NCBI RefSeq assembly: GCF_001618955.1
Contig: NZ_LVYV01000056.1
Coordinates: 186,001 to 250,000 of the forward strand
Source of the DNA: Tardiphaga robiniae
GTDB lineage: Bacteria; Pseudomonadota; Alphaproteobacteria; Rhizobiales; Xanthobacteraceae
Direction: 5' to 3'
DNA length: 64,000 nt
Shown here: positions 53,605 to 62,600 of the stretch, piece after piece
Position numbering within the stretch: the first letter of the stretch is position 1
How the letters are laid out: each line of letters starts with the position of its first letter
Notes under the pieces: generated by a model
Seen by the model: the letters and a program-made list of their open reading frames with translations, nothing else
Database searches by the model: none
What the model was told of the DNA's origin: nothing
Translations under genes and position numbers: made by a program

Positions 53605-54354
53605 TCAATGAATGAGCATGCCGCCATTGACGTCGATCACGGCCCCGGTGACGTAGGCGGAGAGATCGGAGGCCAAAAACAGATAGATGTTCGCGACATC
53701 CACGGCGTCGCCGAGTCGCTGGAGCGGAATCCCGCTGATGATGTCTGCCTTCATTTCGGGCGTCAGCTTGCCGCCGGTGATGTCGGTCTGGATCAGTCCC
53801 GGCGTCACGCTGTTGACGCGGATGCCATCCGGTCCGAGTTCACGGGCCATCGCCTTGGCGAGTCCGAGCACGCCAGCCTTCGCCGCCGAATAATGCGGGC
53901 CGCCGAAAATGCCGCCGCCGCGTTGGGCGGACACAGAGGACATGCAGGCAATCGTGCCCTGCCGGCGCGTACGCATGTGCGGGATGAACGCCTGGCTGAG
54001 ATAGAGCACGCCGGTCATGTTGACATCGACCACGCGCTGCCAGTTCTCAGGTGAAATATCCATCAGCTTCAGCGGCTGGGTGATACCGGCATTGTTGATC
54101 AAAATATCGATCTTGCCGAACGCCGCGATGGCCTGCTCGGCCGCATTCCGGCAACTGGCGGGGTCGCTGACATCGCAGCCCAGCCCGACATGACCTGGAC
54201 CCAACTCTTCGGCTGCACTCTTCGCTCCGGCGGCATCGAGATCGAGGATGGCAACCTTGGCCCCCTGGCTTGCGAACAGCCGTGCGGTGGCCCGGCCGAT
54301 CCCGCGTGCACTGGCCGCGCCCGAAATCACAGCGGTCTTGTCGCTGAGCAACAT
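53605..54354 (-). CDS. Short-chain dehydrogenase/reductase
   Basis: A 249-residue classical SDR. Cofactor motif ISGAASARGIGRATA, NNAGI, catalytic Ser in MSSVSAQ, and YSAAKAGVLGLAKAMA with Tyr-x-x-x-Lys. Asp in LDLDAAG after the second strand favours NAD over NADP. A strong GGGAGG fixes the ATG at 54354. It is first in the operon with the split transketolase and TRAP genes, and probably oxidises the imported polyol or sugar acid. The substrate is not known. Confidence 0.9.
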   Translation of the reverse strand: MLLSDKTAVISGAASARGIGRATARLFASQGAKVAILDLDAAGAKSAAEELGPGHVGLGCDVSDPASCRNAAEQAIAAFGKIDILINNAGITQPLKLMDISPENWQRVVDVNMTGVLYLSQAFIPHMRTRRQGTIACMSSVSAQRGGGIFGGPHYSAAKAGVLGLAKAMARELGPDGIRVNSVTPGLIQTDITGGKLTPEMKADIISGIPLQRLGDAVDVANIYLFLASDLSAYVTGAVIDVNGGMLIH

Positions 54355-54444
54355 GAATGTCCTCCCTGTCAGATTTTGGAGCAATCTATGATTGCGCCAT
54401 CCTCACCGACAAACGAGAAATTCACTTGGAAAGATGAATTTAAC

Positions 54445-55425
54445 TCATCTTTCGGTCAGCGTCTTGGCGCGCGCTGGAGGCGGCGCGATCTGACCGGCGG
54501 GGCTCCCTTCCAGGGCTTCGAGATTTATGTTGAGGCCGAGTTCTCGCGTCAGCCAGCCGATGAAGGTCACCATCGATGGCGCATATCGCCGTGACCGCGG
54601 GAAGACCAACCAGTGCCCGGTGTAGAAGACGTCTTCGCTCACGCCCTCAAGGGGCCGCACAAGGCGGCCGGATGCAATCTCGCGCTCGGCCAGCAGGGTG
54701 GATTCGAGAGCAACCCCGATCTCATCCGCCGCAGCACTCAGCGACATGAAACTGCGATCAAAACGCGGTCCGTTCGGAAGCGGCGCGACAAGCCCGTTCG
54801 CGGCGAACCAGGCCGGCCAACGCACGTTCTTGTTGTCACTTTCAATCAATATCTGCTGCAGCAGATCACCGGGTGAGCGGATCGCTGCCGCGAGTGAGGG
54901 AGCGCAGAGTGGCGTGACGACCTCCGTTCCAAGCGGCAGCACGATCAAGCCTTGCTTCAAGGATCCATAGTCGCCGGTCGGCGGGACGCCGTAGACAATG
55001 TCTGCATCGAACTCATCCGCAAGAAACTTCGTATAGTCCGTGCCGGTAGCGAGCCGCAGCTCAAGACCCGGACATTCCGTCAGAAGTCTGCGCAATCTAG
55101 GAACCAGCCATTGAGCGGCAAAGCTCGGTGCGCAATGCAGCTTCAACAATTGGGGCTTTCTCGCTGCAACGCTACCCAGGCCGAGATGCAACTCGCCAAA
55201 GCCGCGCTCGACATGCCGCATCAACGTCTCGCCCTCCGGGGTCAAACGAATGCTGCGGCCTTCGCGCTCAAAGAGCACTGTTCCCAAATCCCGTTCGAGG
55301 CCGCGGATGGCATGGCTGACCGCACTCGGCGTCAGTCCCAGATCATCAGCCGCCAAGCGAAACGATCCGGTACGGGTCGCGGCCTCAAAGGCGCGCAGAG
55401 CGGTCAGGTGGAGATTGCGAAGCAT
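54445..55425 (-). CDS. LysR-family regulator (GcvA-like)
   Basis: A 326-residue LysR protein with an N-terminal HTH (LTALRAFEAATRTGSFRLAAD, then LTPSAVSHAIRGLERDLG) and a GcvA-type effector domain (LLKLHCAPSFAAQWLVPRL). I start at the ATG at 55425; the frame extends to 55518 without family-like sequence. It is on the same strand 90 bases upstream of the SDR and probably activates the SDR-transketolase-TRAP operon. Confidence 0.9.
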   Translation of the reverse strand: MLRNLHLTALRAFEAATRTGSFRLAADDLGLTPSAVSHAIRGLERDLGTVLFEREGRSIRLTPEGETLMRHVERGFGELHLGLGSVAARKPQLLKLHCAPSFAAQWLVPRLRRLLTECPGLELRLATGTDYTKFLADEFDADIVYGVPPTGDYGSLKQGLIVLPLGTEVVTPLCAPSLAAAIRSPGDLLQQILIESDNKNVRWPAWFAANGLVAPLPNGPRFDRSFMSLSAAADEIGVALESTLLAEREIASGRLVRPLEGVSEDVFYTGHWLVFPRSRRYAPSMVTFIGWLTRELGLNINLEALEGSPAGQIAPPPARAKTLTER

Positions 55426-55556
55426 GGAACAAGAATGGCCGTTGAGACAGGCTAACACAAGCTCTCGCCCGGCTTGCTCGTTCTGTCCGTCGTCAGACAA
55501 TTGAGACTGATCAGACATTTCGCGAAGCGAGGCTCTGGCTCATCAGGGTTAAAGTT

Positions 55557-55790
55557 TTAAGTGGCCTGCAGTCGATGCCGCAAGCGGCGGTTGGTTGGCG
55601 ACGGTGACGCGTTTGATGCGCTGACGCTCTGCGAGCATCGTCTCAGCCCTGCCGTAGTCAGCGTCGGCCGGAGTGAGGCGTCGACGCTGATAGTGCGTCT
55701 GGTAACCAGCAGAATGTAGACAGCGGGAACGACGAATAGCGTGAACAATGCACCGATCGACAGACCCGAAACGATCACCAGTCCCCTATT
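55557..55790 (-). pseudogene. C-terminal fragment of an RND efflux pump
   Basis: The minus strand reads GLVIVSGLSIGALFTLFVVP, then AVYILLVTRR and a polar tail, which is the last membrane helix and C-terminus of an AcrB/MdtB-type inner-membrane pump. No earlier part is found upstream, so about 75 of 1000 or more residues remain. Confidence 0.75.
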
Positions 55791-56095
55791 GAAGCGAGAG
55801 GCCGCGCCGGCCCCGGAGGCTACCGTAGTTCTAGATTTCCATCTCTCTTACCGGCTTCGTTTTGCGACCATTGCCGGCTGTAGTCGTTCGTATGTCATAT
55901 GGACCACGATAAATCCGGTGTCTCAGGCCACCGATTGTTTTCGGCATTTTCGGCGATGTCTCAACCCAAGCGGGGACGCTCTAATGCGTGCCTCAACTGA
56001 GATTTCGATGTATTTATATCGTTGCGAGCTTTAAATTTCTCCGCGCAGACCCTTTTTATTGAATTGATATCGCTTCGTTCGAACCGGACCTACCT
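55791..56095. other. Intergenic region, nothing recognised
   Basis: About 305 AT-richer bases between the RND fragment and the GrlR-like gene. It should contain the promoter of the latter. No clear boxes are seen. Confidence 0.4.
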
Positions 56096-56449
56096 ATGCC
56101 AATTGCCAACGGGCTCTATTCGATACGCATCTCGATGGACGGGGAGGATCGTCGCCGGGCCTCTGGCATCATCAACTTGCAGGATGGAGCACTCATCGGA
56201 GGCGACAGCTTCTTTTATTACACAGGAACTTTCGAGGCTAAGAACGGTAGATGGCGCGGCGAATTGATGACGCGTCAACACACCGATGCGCCGGGCAAGA
56301 ACCTCTTGTTTGGTGGACGGGAAGTCAGCTGCGGCTTCTCCGGGTCTTATGGCGACAAGACTGCAAAGGTTGAGGGCACAGCCCTCGTCGGCAAGGTCAG
56401 CGTGGCTTTCAGAGCTGAGTTGCAATTGCTTCTGCCGATGCGGGGCTAA
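56096..56449 (+). CDS. GrlR-family protein (type III secretion negative regulator-like)
   Basis: A 117-residue beta-barrel protein: NGLYSIRISMDGED, DGALIGGDSFFYYTGTFEAKNG, then GFSGSYGDKTAKVEGTALVG and a C-terminal strand. This is the pattern of the GrlR family, named for the repressor partner of GrlA in enteropathogenic E. coli. Rhizobial members are widespread and mostly not tied to type III secretion. No type III or GrlA gene is in the window. The ligand or partner is unknown. Confidence 0.78.
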   Translation: MPIANGLYSIRISMDGEDRRRASGIINLQDGALIGGDSFFYYTGTFEAKNGRWRGELMTRQHTDAPGKNLLFGGREVSCGFSGSYGDKTAKVEGTALVGKVSVAFRAELQLLLPMRG

Positions 56450-56685
56450 GAGATATTCACATATTGCCCCGGCCATTCTAGTAAAATGCAGAGTCCCGAT
56501 GTTGAAAACCAGAATCACTCAATTTGTCAGAAGATATAAATCATCTCCGGAGAACGATTTCTGTCGTGTGGTTGAAACATGCGCGGGTCGCACATAGACT
56601 GTGTCAATAGATTGCGCTGATGTTGCATGACGATAAGCGCTCCACCACGCCGAACTTCAGCCGGTCACCTTTCCTAAGTGTTCAA

Positions 56686-57312
56686 ATGCCCAGTCTCGCA
56701 GTGTTCCTTCCCTTCATCACCATCGCCCTGTTGGTGGCGATCACGCCGGGCCCCGGCATTTTCTACATCGCGGCACGTACGCTAGACGGCGGACTTGAAG
56801 AAGGACTGTCTTCCAGCGCGGGCCTTGGTCTGGGCGGCCTTGTTCATGTCATCGGCGGTGCCGTCGGCATTTCCGCGCTAGTTATGGCGAGCGCGGAGGC
56901 ATTTACCGTTCTGAAGATCGTCGGCGCGTTTTATCTGATCTGGCTTGGAATCAAATCGTGGCGTAGCGCGCGAAATGTCAGTCCGAATGTGGTGCGGAAA
57001 ACAGGCGCACGGCAAGCGTTCCGGGAAGGCATTTTGGTCGAGGCGCTCAACCCCAAAACCGCTGCGTTCTTTCTCGCCTTCATTCCGCAGTTTGTGGACC
57101 CGTCGAAGCCCGTAGCGATACAATTCATTGTCCTCGGGTTGATCTCGGTTGCGCTGAACACAGGGGTCGATCTGGCCGTGGCCTATTGGGCAGCCAGAGT
57201 TAGGTCGGGATTTGCCGGGCGCCCGGCAATGCTTGTCAGGATGCGGCAGGCGTCAGGAGCGATCATGTGCGGATTGGGCGCGACGCTTCTGTTTGCGCGA
57301 CGCTCCGCCTGA
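56686..57312 (+). CDS. LysE/RhtB-family exporter
   Basis: A 208-residue inner-membrane protein with six helices: FLPFITIALLVAITPGPGIF holds the LysE signature TPGPG, and GAFYLIWLGIKSWRSA and NPKTAAFFLAFIPQFVDP are typical of RhtB-type exporters. The ATG at 56686 fits the family start. It probably exports amino acids or related small compounds. It is a single gene, convergent with the SnoaL-like gene. Confidence 0.9.
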   Translation: MPSLAVFLPFITIALLVAITPGPGIFYIAARTLDGGLEEGLSSSAGLGLGGLVHVIGGAVGISALVMASAEAFTVLKIVGAFYLIWLGIKSWRSARNVSPNVVRKTGARQAFREGILVEALNPKTAAFFLAFIPQFVDPSKPVAIQFIVLGLISVALNTGVDLAVAYWAARVRSGFAGRPAMLVRMRQASGAIMCGLGATLLFARRSA

Positions 57313-57320
57313 GCCCGTTC

Positions 57321-57812
57321 TTACGACGACGTGACGAATTCTGACGGCGCAACGTCATTGCCGCGGATCTGGCCGAGCAGTCCGTGGATGTCACCGAGCA
57401 CCCAGAGATCGCGCACTTTTCCCGCTTCAAATTTGAACACCGGTGCGCCAAGCCAAGCGACATATAAGTTCGTCGCCGGCAGACCAAACATCGGCTCGCG
57501 TTGAATGCCGTGAAAGCGGACCTTGGCGGTGACGAGACTGCCCTCTTCCACCATCAGCAGGATGTCCGTCGTATAATTCTGCAGGGAGCCGGTCACCCAG
57601 GTCACGTAATCGGCAAACTGGTTGTGCCCCACCAGCACCGGTCCGAGCGAGCCCCGGAATGTAAAATCTTCATGGAATATCAGCGGGATCAGATCGACAT
57701 TCGCGTGATCCCACATGTCCTTGTAAAACGCCCGGACGATCTCCTTCTGCGGACTGAGCACGACATTCTCGAATGTCATCGGGGCTTCCGTCGCAGGCAC
57801 CACATTCGTCAT
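57321..57812 (-). CDS. SnoaL-like / NTF2-fold protein
   Basis: A 163-residue NTF2-fold protein: IVRAFYKDMWDHANVDLIPL and FHEDFTFRGSLGPVLVGHNQF, then a sheet rich in aromatic residues. The fold is that of the SnoaL polyketide cyclase family, widely used as small-molecule binding or isomerase enzymes. AGGAG eight bases before the ATG at 57812 sets the start. It lies on the same strand downstream of the MocR regulator. Confidence 0.8.
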   Translation of the reverse strand: MTNVVPATEAPMTFENVVLSPQKEIVRAFYKDMWDHANVDLIPLIFHEDFTFRGSLGPVLVGHNQFADYVTWVTGSLQNYTTDILLMVEEGSLVTAKVRFHGIQREPMFGLPATNLYVAWLGAPVFKFEAGKVRDLWVLGDIHGLLGQIRGNDVAPSEFVTSS

Positions 57813-57964
57813 CGGTTGAACTCCTGATTCTAAATTCTGGGTTGCTCTCTTTGGTTCAGTCGAGCGTCGCAAGGCGACGATTTCGCCGCTTACGCGGCTG
57901 CGTTGGAAACGAGATCGTTCGATCTGCCGTGATGGCGGGTGGCGATTTTGCTCGGCTTGCAATT

Positions 57965-59449
57965 CTAGTCGGCCTTGTATTGCTTCAGGATGGCCCCGAG
58001 CCCTTTTGCGGAGACGTTGAGATCTTTGATGGAGAAACCGCCGAATCCGAGCATCAAGCCCGATTGACGCTTCTTCGATGCGTAAAGCGGCGAAACCGCG
58101 CGAACGATGATCCCGGCTGCGCGCGCTTCCGCGACGACCTTCACATCATCGACTTTCTTCGGCAACCACACGACGAGATGCATTCCCTGATCGCTGGGCT
58201 GTAAAACGGCCCATTCCGGAAACTCGCGTGAGATCGCCTCGATCAGAAATGTGCGTCGTTCGGCATAGGCACCGCGGATCCTGCGGATATGAGCTTCGAG
58301 ATGTCCTTCGTCCATGAACGCCGCGAGCACATGTTGATCCGCCGCAGGTGAATGTCGATCTACGATAGACCGGGCGCCTGCGAAGGCAGCTACCAGTGGC
58401 TCCGGAACGATCGCGTAGCCAATCCGCATGGAGGAGAAAAGAACCTTGCTCATCGTGCCCAAATAGATGACGCGTGTCGGATCAAGCCCCTGCAGCGATG
58501 GAAACGGGTGGCCCGAATAGCGCAGTTCGCTGTCGTAATCGTCCTCTATGATCCAGGCGTCAGAATCCTGTGCCCATCGAAGGAGAGCAAGGCGGCGCGA
58601 CATGCTCATGGGCATCCCGATCGGATACTGATGCGACGGTGTAACGAACGCAGCCCTTGCGTTCGGACAGACATTCATCGCCCAATCGACATCGATGCCG
58701 TTCTGGTCCACCGGGACATGATGGGTCGTGACGTCCAGAGCCTGCAGTACGGCTGTGATGCCCGGATAGGCCGGATCCTCGACCCAGACGGCGTCGCCGC
58801 GCCCCACCAGAATCGTCGCTGCCAGGAAAAGTCCCTGCTGCGTCCCGGCAGTGATGATTACCTGATCGGGGGTGCAACGGACTGCCCTGACCTTCCGGAC
58901 GTGATCCGAAATCGCCTTGCGCAGTTCCGGGAGGCCACGCGGATCGACATAACCGCTCGGCGCCGCCGCGCGCGTTGCTCGAACTCTGTTGCCAAGCCTT
59001 CGCCATGTCGCATCGGGCGCGGCTGCATCGGCCGGATGCGCGATCGCGAAAGGCAGACCGGGCTGCGGCTGCAGCAGTTGCTCGGCGGCGGCGAATTTCC
59101 TGGCACTGAACGGCATTTTGCCGCTCGTCCTCGGCTTGATCTGCAGCGGGCCGGACGAGGCCGGGACATCTACGCGCTTCAAATCTCGCACCACGGCGGT
59201 CCCGGCCCTCGGCAACGCCTCGAGATAGCCTTCGGCCTTGAGCTGCTCGAAAGCCTCGACGATCGTTCCCCGCGCAAGACCGAGCGAAATAGCAAGCGTC
59301 CGCGTTGACGGCAATCGCTCGCCCGGTTTCAGGTCGCCAATCGTGATGGCATCGCGAAGGCCTTGGGCCAATTGATGTCCCACCCGACCAGATGTCCGGT
59401 CCAGCGTTTTCAGCGAAGGAAGAGCAAAACTACTCTTGAGACGCGGCAT
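57965..59449 (-). CDS. MocR/PdxR-type regulator (GntR HTH plus aminotransferase domain)
   Basis: A 494-residue regulator. A GntR winged helix lies at about 15-75 (LKPGERLPSTRTLAISLGLARG) and the rest is a fold-type I aminotransferase domain with IITAGTQQGLFLAA, EDPAYPG, EDDYDSELRY and the PLP-lysine region LGTMSKVLFSSMRIGY. Such proteins sense PLP or amino-acid aldimines. The ATG at 59449 is the family-like start. It is divergent to nothing close; RidA lies upstream on the same strand, which fits amine metabolism. Confidence 0.92.
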   Translation of the reverse strand: MPRLKSSFALPSLKTLDRTSGRVGHQLAQGLRDAITIGDLKPGERLPSTRTLAISLGLARGTIVEAFEQLKAEGYLEALPRAGTAVVRDLKRVDVPASSGPLQIKPRTSGKMPFSARKFAAAEQLLQPQPGLPFAIAHPADAAAPDATWRRLGNRVRATRAAAPSGYVDPRGLPELRKAISDHVRKVRAVRCTPDQVIITAGTQQGLFLAATILVGRGDAVWVEDPAYPGITAVLQALDVTTHHVPVDQNGIDVDWAMNVCPNARAAFVTPSHQYPIGMPMSMSRRLALLRWAQDSDAWIIEDDYDSELRYSGHPFPSLQGLDPTRVIYLGTMSKVLFSSMRIGYAIVPEPLVAAFAGARSIVDRHSPAADQHVLAAFMDEGHLEAHIRRIRGAYAERRTFLIEAISREFPEWAVLQPSDQGMHLVVWLPKKVDDVKVVAEARAAGIIVRAVSPLYASKKRQSGLMLGFGGFSIKDLNVSAKGLGAILKQYKAD

Positions 59450-59536
59450 ATTGGTCCATTCCGATATCGACAAGATCGACATCACAGTAGACCAGAAAGC
59501 CGGTCAGACCTAACGGATGGAAACATGGTCCTCATG

Positions 59537-59926
59537 TCAGGAGATAAAGGCCGTGACCTCGATCTCAACCTTTGCCGCGCGATCAACCAGGCCCGACACA
59601 TAGAGGAGCGTAGACGGAGGGAAATTCCGCCCGAGTGTCGCTTTCCACGCCGCTCCGATGCCTGCCCCCGCTTCCGCGTATTCCTCTCGATCGGTCAGAT
59701 ACCACGTCAGCCGAACGATATGCTCCGCGCCTCCCCCAGCTTCTTTCAAAAGTCGGATGATCTTTTGGAGCGCGACGTCAGCCTGTCTGGCCAATTCAGC
59801 CGGGAATGTGCCGTCCTCATCGCCAGTCTGGCCAGCGAGAACGATCCACCGTCCAGGTCCTTCGACGACGACGCCATGCGAAAATCCCTTGGGCTTCGCC
59901 CAATCCTGCGGGTGAATGACATTCAT
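59537..59926 (-). CDS. RidA-family protein (YjgF/UK114)
   Basis: A 129-residue enamine/imine deaminase family protein: SHGVVVEGPGRWIVLAGQTG, then LKEAGGGAEHIVRLTWYLTD and FPPSTLLYVSGLVDRAAKVE. In RidA the catalytic Arg precedes the TLLxV-type segment; here the equivalent position is not clearly Arg, so this is probably an Rid2/Rid7-type member. GGGAG eight bases before the ATG at 59926 sets the start. It removes reactive enamines or acts on a side product of amine metabolism. Confidence 0.87.
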   Translation of the reverse strand: MNVIHPQDWAKPKGFSHGVVVEGPGRWIVLAGQTGDEDGTFPAELARQADVALQKIIRLLKEAGGGAEHIVRLTWYLTDREEYAEAGAGIGAAWKATLGRNFPPSTLLYVSGLVDRAAKVEIEVTAFIS

Positions 59927-60129
59927 AACACTCGCTCCCGTTTCTTGGTTTCGTTGACCTGAGAGTACGAAGCGCGCCGTTGGCGTCACAGGGCCAGAAT
60001 ACGCCACGAAAGTTGGGAGACGTCGGACCACCCTCTGGCGATCTGGACCATATCGGTTTTCGAATTCTGGCCCTGTTTATTGGTCCAGACCCGCACCATG
60101 ATCGGGATCGGCATCGATCGGACTGACCA

Positions 60130-60324
60130 ATGGCGGACCTCGACCAATCGTCATTGCCGTACAGAACGTGGCTCTGCGTGCTGTGCGGCCTCATCTACAG
60201 CGAAGAAGACGGATGGCCAGCCGACGGGATCGCTCCTGGAACGCGGTGGTCTGACGTTCCGGACGATTGGGCCTGCCCGGACTGCGGCGCAGGCAAGAGC
60301 GATTTCGAGATGGTCGAGCTTTGA
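60130..60324 (+). CDS. Rubredoxin
   Basis: A 64-residue electron carrier with the four iron ligands Cys16/Cys19 (CVLCG) and Cys49/Cys52 (CPDCG). Length, W-x-C-x-x-C-G and DDWACPDCG are standard. It lies 39 bases upstream of the PaiB-like gene on the same strand. Its electron partner is not evident; the flavin reductase at 61650 is a candidate. Confidence 0.93.
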   Translation: MADLDQSSLPYRTWLCVLCGLIYSEEDGWPADGIAPGTRWSDVPDDWACPDCGAGKSDFEMVEL

Positions 60325-60363
60325 TCATCATTACCGGCGAACGTTCGCCTTTCGGAGACGACC

Positions 60364-61005
60364 ATGTACGTACCCCCGCATTTCGATGAGCAGCGGAAAG
60401 ATGTGCTCCACGACCTGATCGACAAGAACGCGCTTGGTATTCTCATCACCAACGGCCGCAGCGGCCTCGATGCGAACCACATCCCGTTTCATCTTGCTCG
60501 AAACGAAGGCTCGCATGGCGTTTTACATTCACATGTCGCCCGCGCGAACCCGGTGTGGCAGGACATTGCCGATGGCGACGAAGCACTCGTTGTTTTTCGC
60601 GCGGCTGATGCTTACATCTCGCCAAATTGGTATCCGAGCAAACACGAATTTCATAAGCAGGTGCCGACCTGGAACTACATGGTCGCTCACGCATACGCGC
60701 GCGCGACGATCCGGGATGACGAACGCTATCTGCGTGGCGTGGTCGCGCGATTAACGCGCACCCATGAAGCCAGCGAACCGACGCCGTGGAAGATGACCGA
60801 CAGTTCGAAGGAATTCATCGACACGATGATGAAGGCGATCGTGGGTATCGAATTCGAGATCACGCGGCTGGTTGGTAAATCGAAGCTGAGCCAAAACCGC
60901 GAACAACGCGACATCGATACTGCCGGTCAAAAGCTGAGCGAACGAGGCGAAGGCGTTGTTTCCGATGCCATGAAGATCGTCTCAGCCGCCAAGACTCCGG
61001 CCTGA
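60364..61005 (+). CDS. PaiB-family FMN-binding protein
   Basis: A 213-residue protein of the PaiB (FMN-binding negative transcriptional regulator) family: MYVPPHF at the start, LITNGRSGLDANHIPFHL, AYISPNWYPSK and QVPTWNYMVAHAY. It forms a split-barrel FMN-binding fold; DNA binding is known only for the Bacillus protein. It follows rubredoxin and is convergent with the XRE-cupin gene. Confidence 0.88.
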   Translation: MYVPPHFDEQRKDVLHDLIDKNALGILITNGRSGLDANHIPFHLARNEGSHGVLHSHVARANPVWQDIADGDEALVVFRAADAYISPNWYPSKHEFHKQVPTWNYMVAHAYARATIRDDERYLRGVVARLTRTHEASEPTPWKMTDSSKEFIDTMMKAIVGIEFEITRLVGKSKLSQNREQRDIDTAGQKLSERGEGVVSDAMKIVSAAKTPA

Positions 61006-61018
61006 GGCCGACTTTTAA

Positions 61019-61555
61019 TCAAGGAACAGTTTTATTCGCAATTACGACAAGTGCCGACGCCGTCTCTGCGGTCATCTGCGTGAGTTTGTGGGGTATAGTT
61101 GAATCGAACTGCACGCAGTCGCCGGGGCTTAAGACTTCTTTTCGCTTGCCAATGACGAGTTCGATCTTGCCCGTGAGAACGAACAGGATTTCCTCTCCTT
61201 CATGGTGGCTCATGATGCGCCCGTGTTTAGCGGTTTTCGTCGGCCGGACAATGAAAGCGCGCATCGTGCGCTCATCGGACAGTCCGGCGACGAGCGAGAG
61301 ATAGTTATCGGTGACCCCAGCTTTGCCGTTCCTGGCGCGCACGATGGTCACCGGGTCATTGTCGTCGGGCTGTCCATAGAACTGGTCTAGGGTCGTCCCG
61401 AGTGCCTCAGCGATCTTGATCGCGGAACCGATCGATGGCGATGACAAGCCACGCTCCAGTTTCGAGAGGTAGCTACGAGTCAAGCCGGTGTCCGTCGCCA
61501 ATTGCTCCAGCGTCATTCCGCTCTGGACGCGAAGAAATTTGAGATTCAATGTCAT
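61019..61555 (-). CDS. XRE-family regulator with cupin domain
   Basis: A 178-residue regulator. HTH at about 5-60 (MTLEQLATDTGLTRSYLSKLERG), then a C-terminal cupin (ILFVLTGKIELVIGKRKEVL, then FDSTIPHKLTQ). This layout (PuuR/SutR type) controls amine or sulfur catabolic genes. A TTG start at 61600 is possible. It is the last gene of the TPP-MOSC-reductase run, and probably regulates it. Confidence 0.88.
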   Translation of the reverse strand: MTLNLKFLRVQSGMTLEQLATDTGLTRSYLSKLERGLSSPSIGSAIKIAEALGTTLDQFYGQPDDNDPVTIVRARNGKAGVTDNYLSLVAGLSDERTMRAFIVRPTKTAKHGRIMSHHEGEEILFVLTGKIELVIGKRKEVLSPGDCVQFDSTIPHKLTQMTAETASALVVIANKTVP

Positions 61556-61649
61556 CTGACCGGTTTGCCTGTTGAACTTTCCTGCATCCTCTCGCACCAA
61601 ACCTTCAACAATTCAAATGCCGGTTACGCACCGATCCGCCATCGCCCGG

Positions 61650-62600
61650 TCAGAGATCCAACACAAGCCTCGGGCCCGCGCAGTCTCCGACGCAGACGAT
61701 GAGCTCACTTTGCCGTTCGGTTGGTGAAAGCACACGGTCTCGATGGATTGGAAGCCCCTCCGTCCAGCGCACGCGGCAGGCGCCACAGATGCCGCCGCCG
61801 CATGACACCGGGACATCGACTCCCATCGATTCGAGCGTTCCCAAAAGGCCCATGTCCGGAGTGACGACCGCGTGTTTGTTGCTGGCCGAGAGATAAAGTT
61901 CGTACGGAGGCACGTCGCTTTTGGCGGCAAGCTTCGGCGGCGTGAACATTTCAATATGCTTGCGGTCGTCCGGCCAGGTTGCGACCGCTTGCTCGAAAGC
62001 TTGAAGCATGGGATCCGGTCCGCAGCAGGCAGCCAAGCCAGAGCCGCCGAACTCCCCAACGATCCCGGCGATTATGGGCTTCGATTCTTCAGTCGTATCG
62101 TAAAGTCGGACGCGGCCAGCCTTGATCGCGGGTGCGATCATGTCCGGAAGAACCGGTTGGCCTCGGCTGGCCCAATGCAGCACGTAATTCGTTAGGCCGC
62201 GGCGATCGAGATGCCGGATCGCGGAAATGAACGGCGTCACACCAATGCCGCCCGCCACGAACACGTTTGTCCCTTCCGGATCGAGCGCAATGCCCCCGCG
62301 CGGCAGCGAGACGGATACCGGTTGCCCGACCTGCACGCGATCATGCAGAAATGCGGATCCGCCGCGCCCTTCGCGCTCGCGCTTCACGGCGATCACGTAG
62401 CGGCGACCGTCGTCCGGCTCGTTGCAAAGCGAGTAGGTTCGGACAAGTCCCGGCTCCAGATGAACGTCGATATGGGCGCCGGGCCTGAATGGCGGTAACT
62501 CCCAATCGTCTTGGTCGACAAGCGTGAAGCGCTTGGTGTCGTTGCCAAGATCCTCCACCTTCGAAACGACGGTCGATACCGTTTTGATCGCCTTCGCCAT
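61650..62600 (-). CDS. Flavin/2Fe-2S oxidoreductase (phthalate dioxygenase reductase-like)
   Basis: A 316-residue reductase with an FAD/FMN domain (RPGAHIDVHLEPGLVRTYSLCN), a NAD(P)H domain (VAGGIGVTPFISAI) and a C-terminal plant-type 2Fe-2S cluster (CGGGICGACRVRW and a late Cys in CVGDC). It transfers electrons from NAD(P)H to an oxygenase or other acceptor. Its start overlaps the MOSC stop by one base. In many genomes MOSC and this reductase are fused in the same order, so they probably act as one unit. Confidence 0.92.
   Translation of the reverse strand: MAKAIKTVSTVVSKVEDLGNDTKRFTLVDQDDWELPPFRPGAHIDVHLEPGLVRTYSLCNEPDDGRRYVIAVKREREGRGGSAFLHDRVQVGQPVSVSLPRGGIALDPEGTNVFVAGGIGVTPFISAIRHLDRRGLTNYVLHWASRGQPVLPDMIAPAIKAGRVRLYDTTEESKPIIAGIVGEFGGSGLAACCGPDPMLQAFEQAVATWPDDRKHIEMFTPPKLAAKSDVPPYELYLSASNKHAVVTPDMGLLGTLESMGVDVPVSCGGGICGACRVRWTEGLPIHRDRVLSPTERQSELIVCVGDCAGPRLVLDL

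Noticed and set aside
58352-59308. Plus-strand 318-residue frame opposite the MocR gene
   Set aside because: No domain or start site; the minus strand has complete GntR and aminotransferase motifs.
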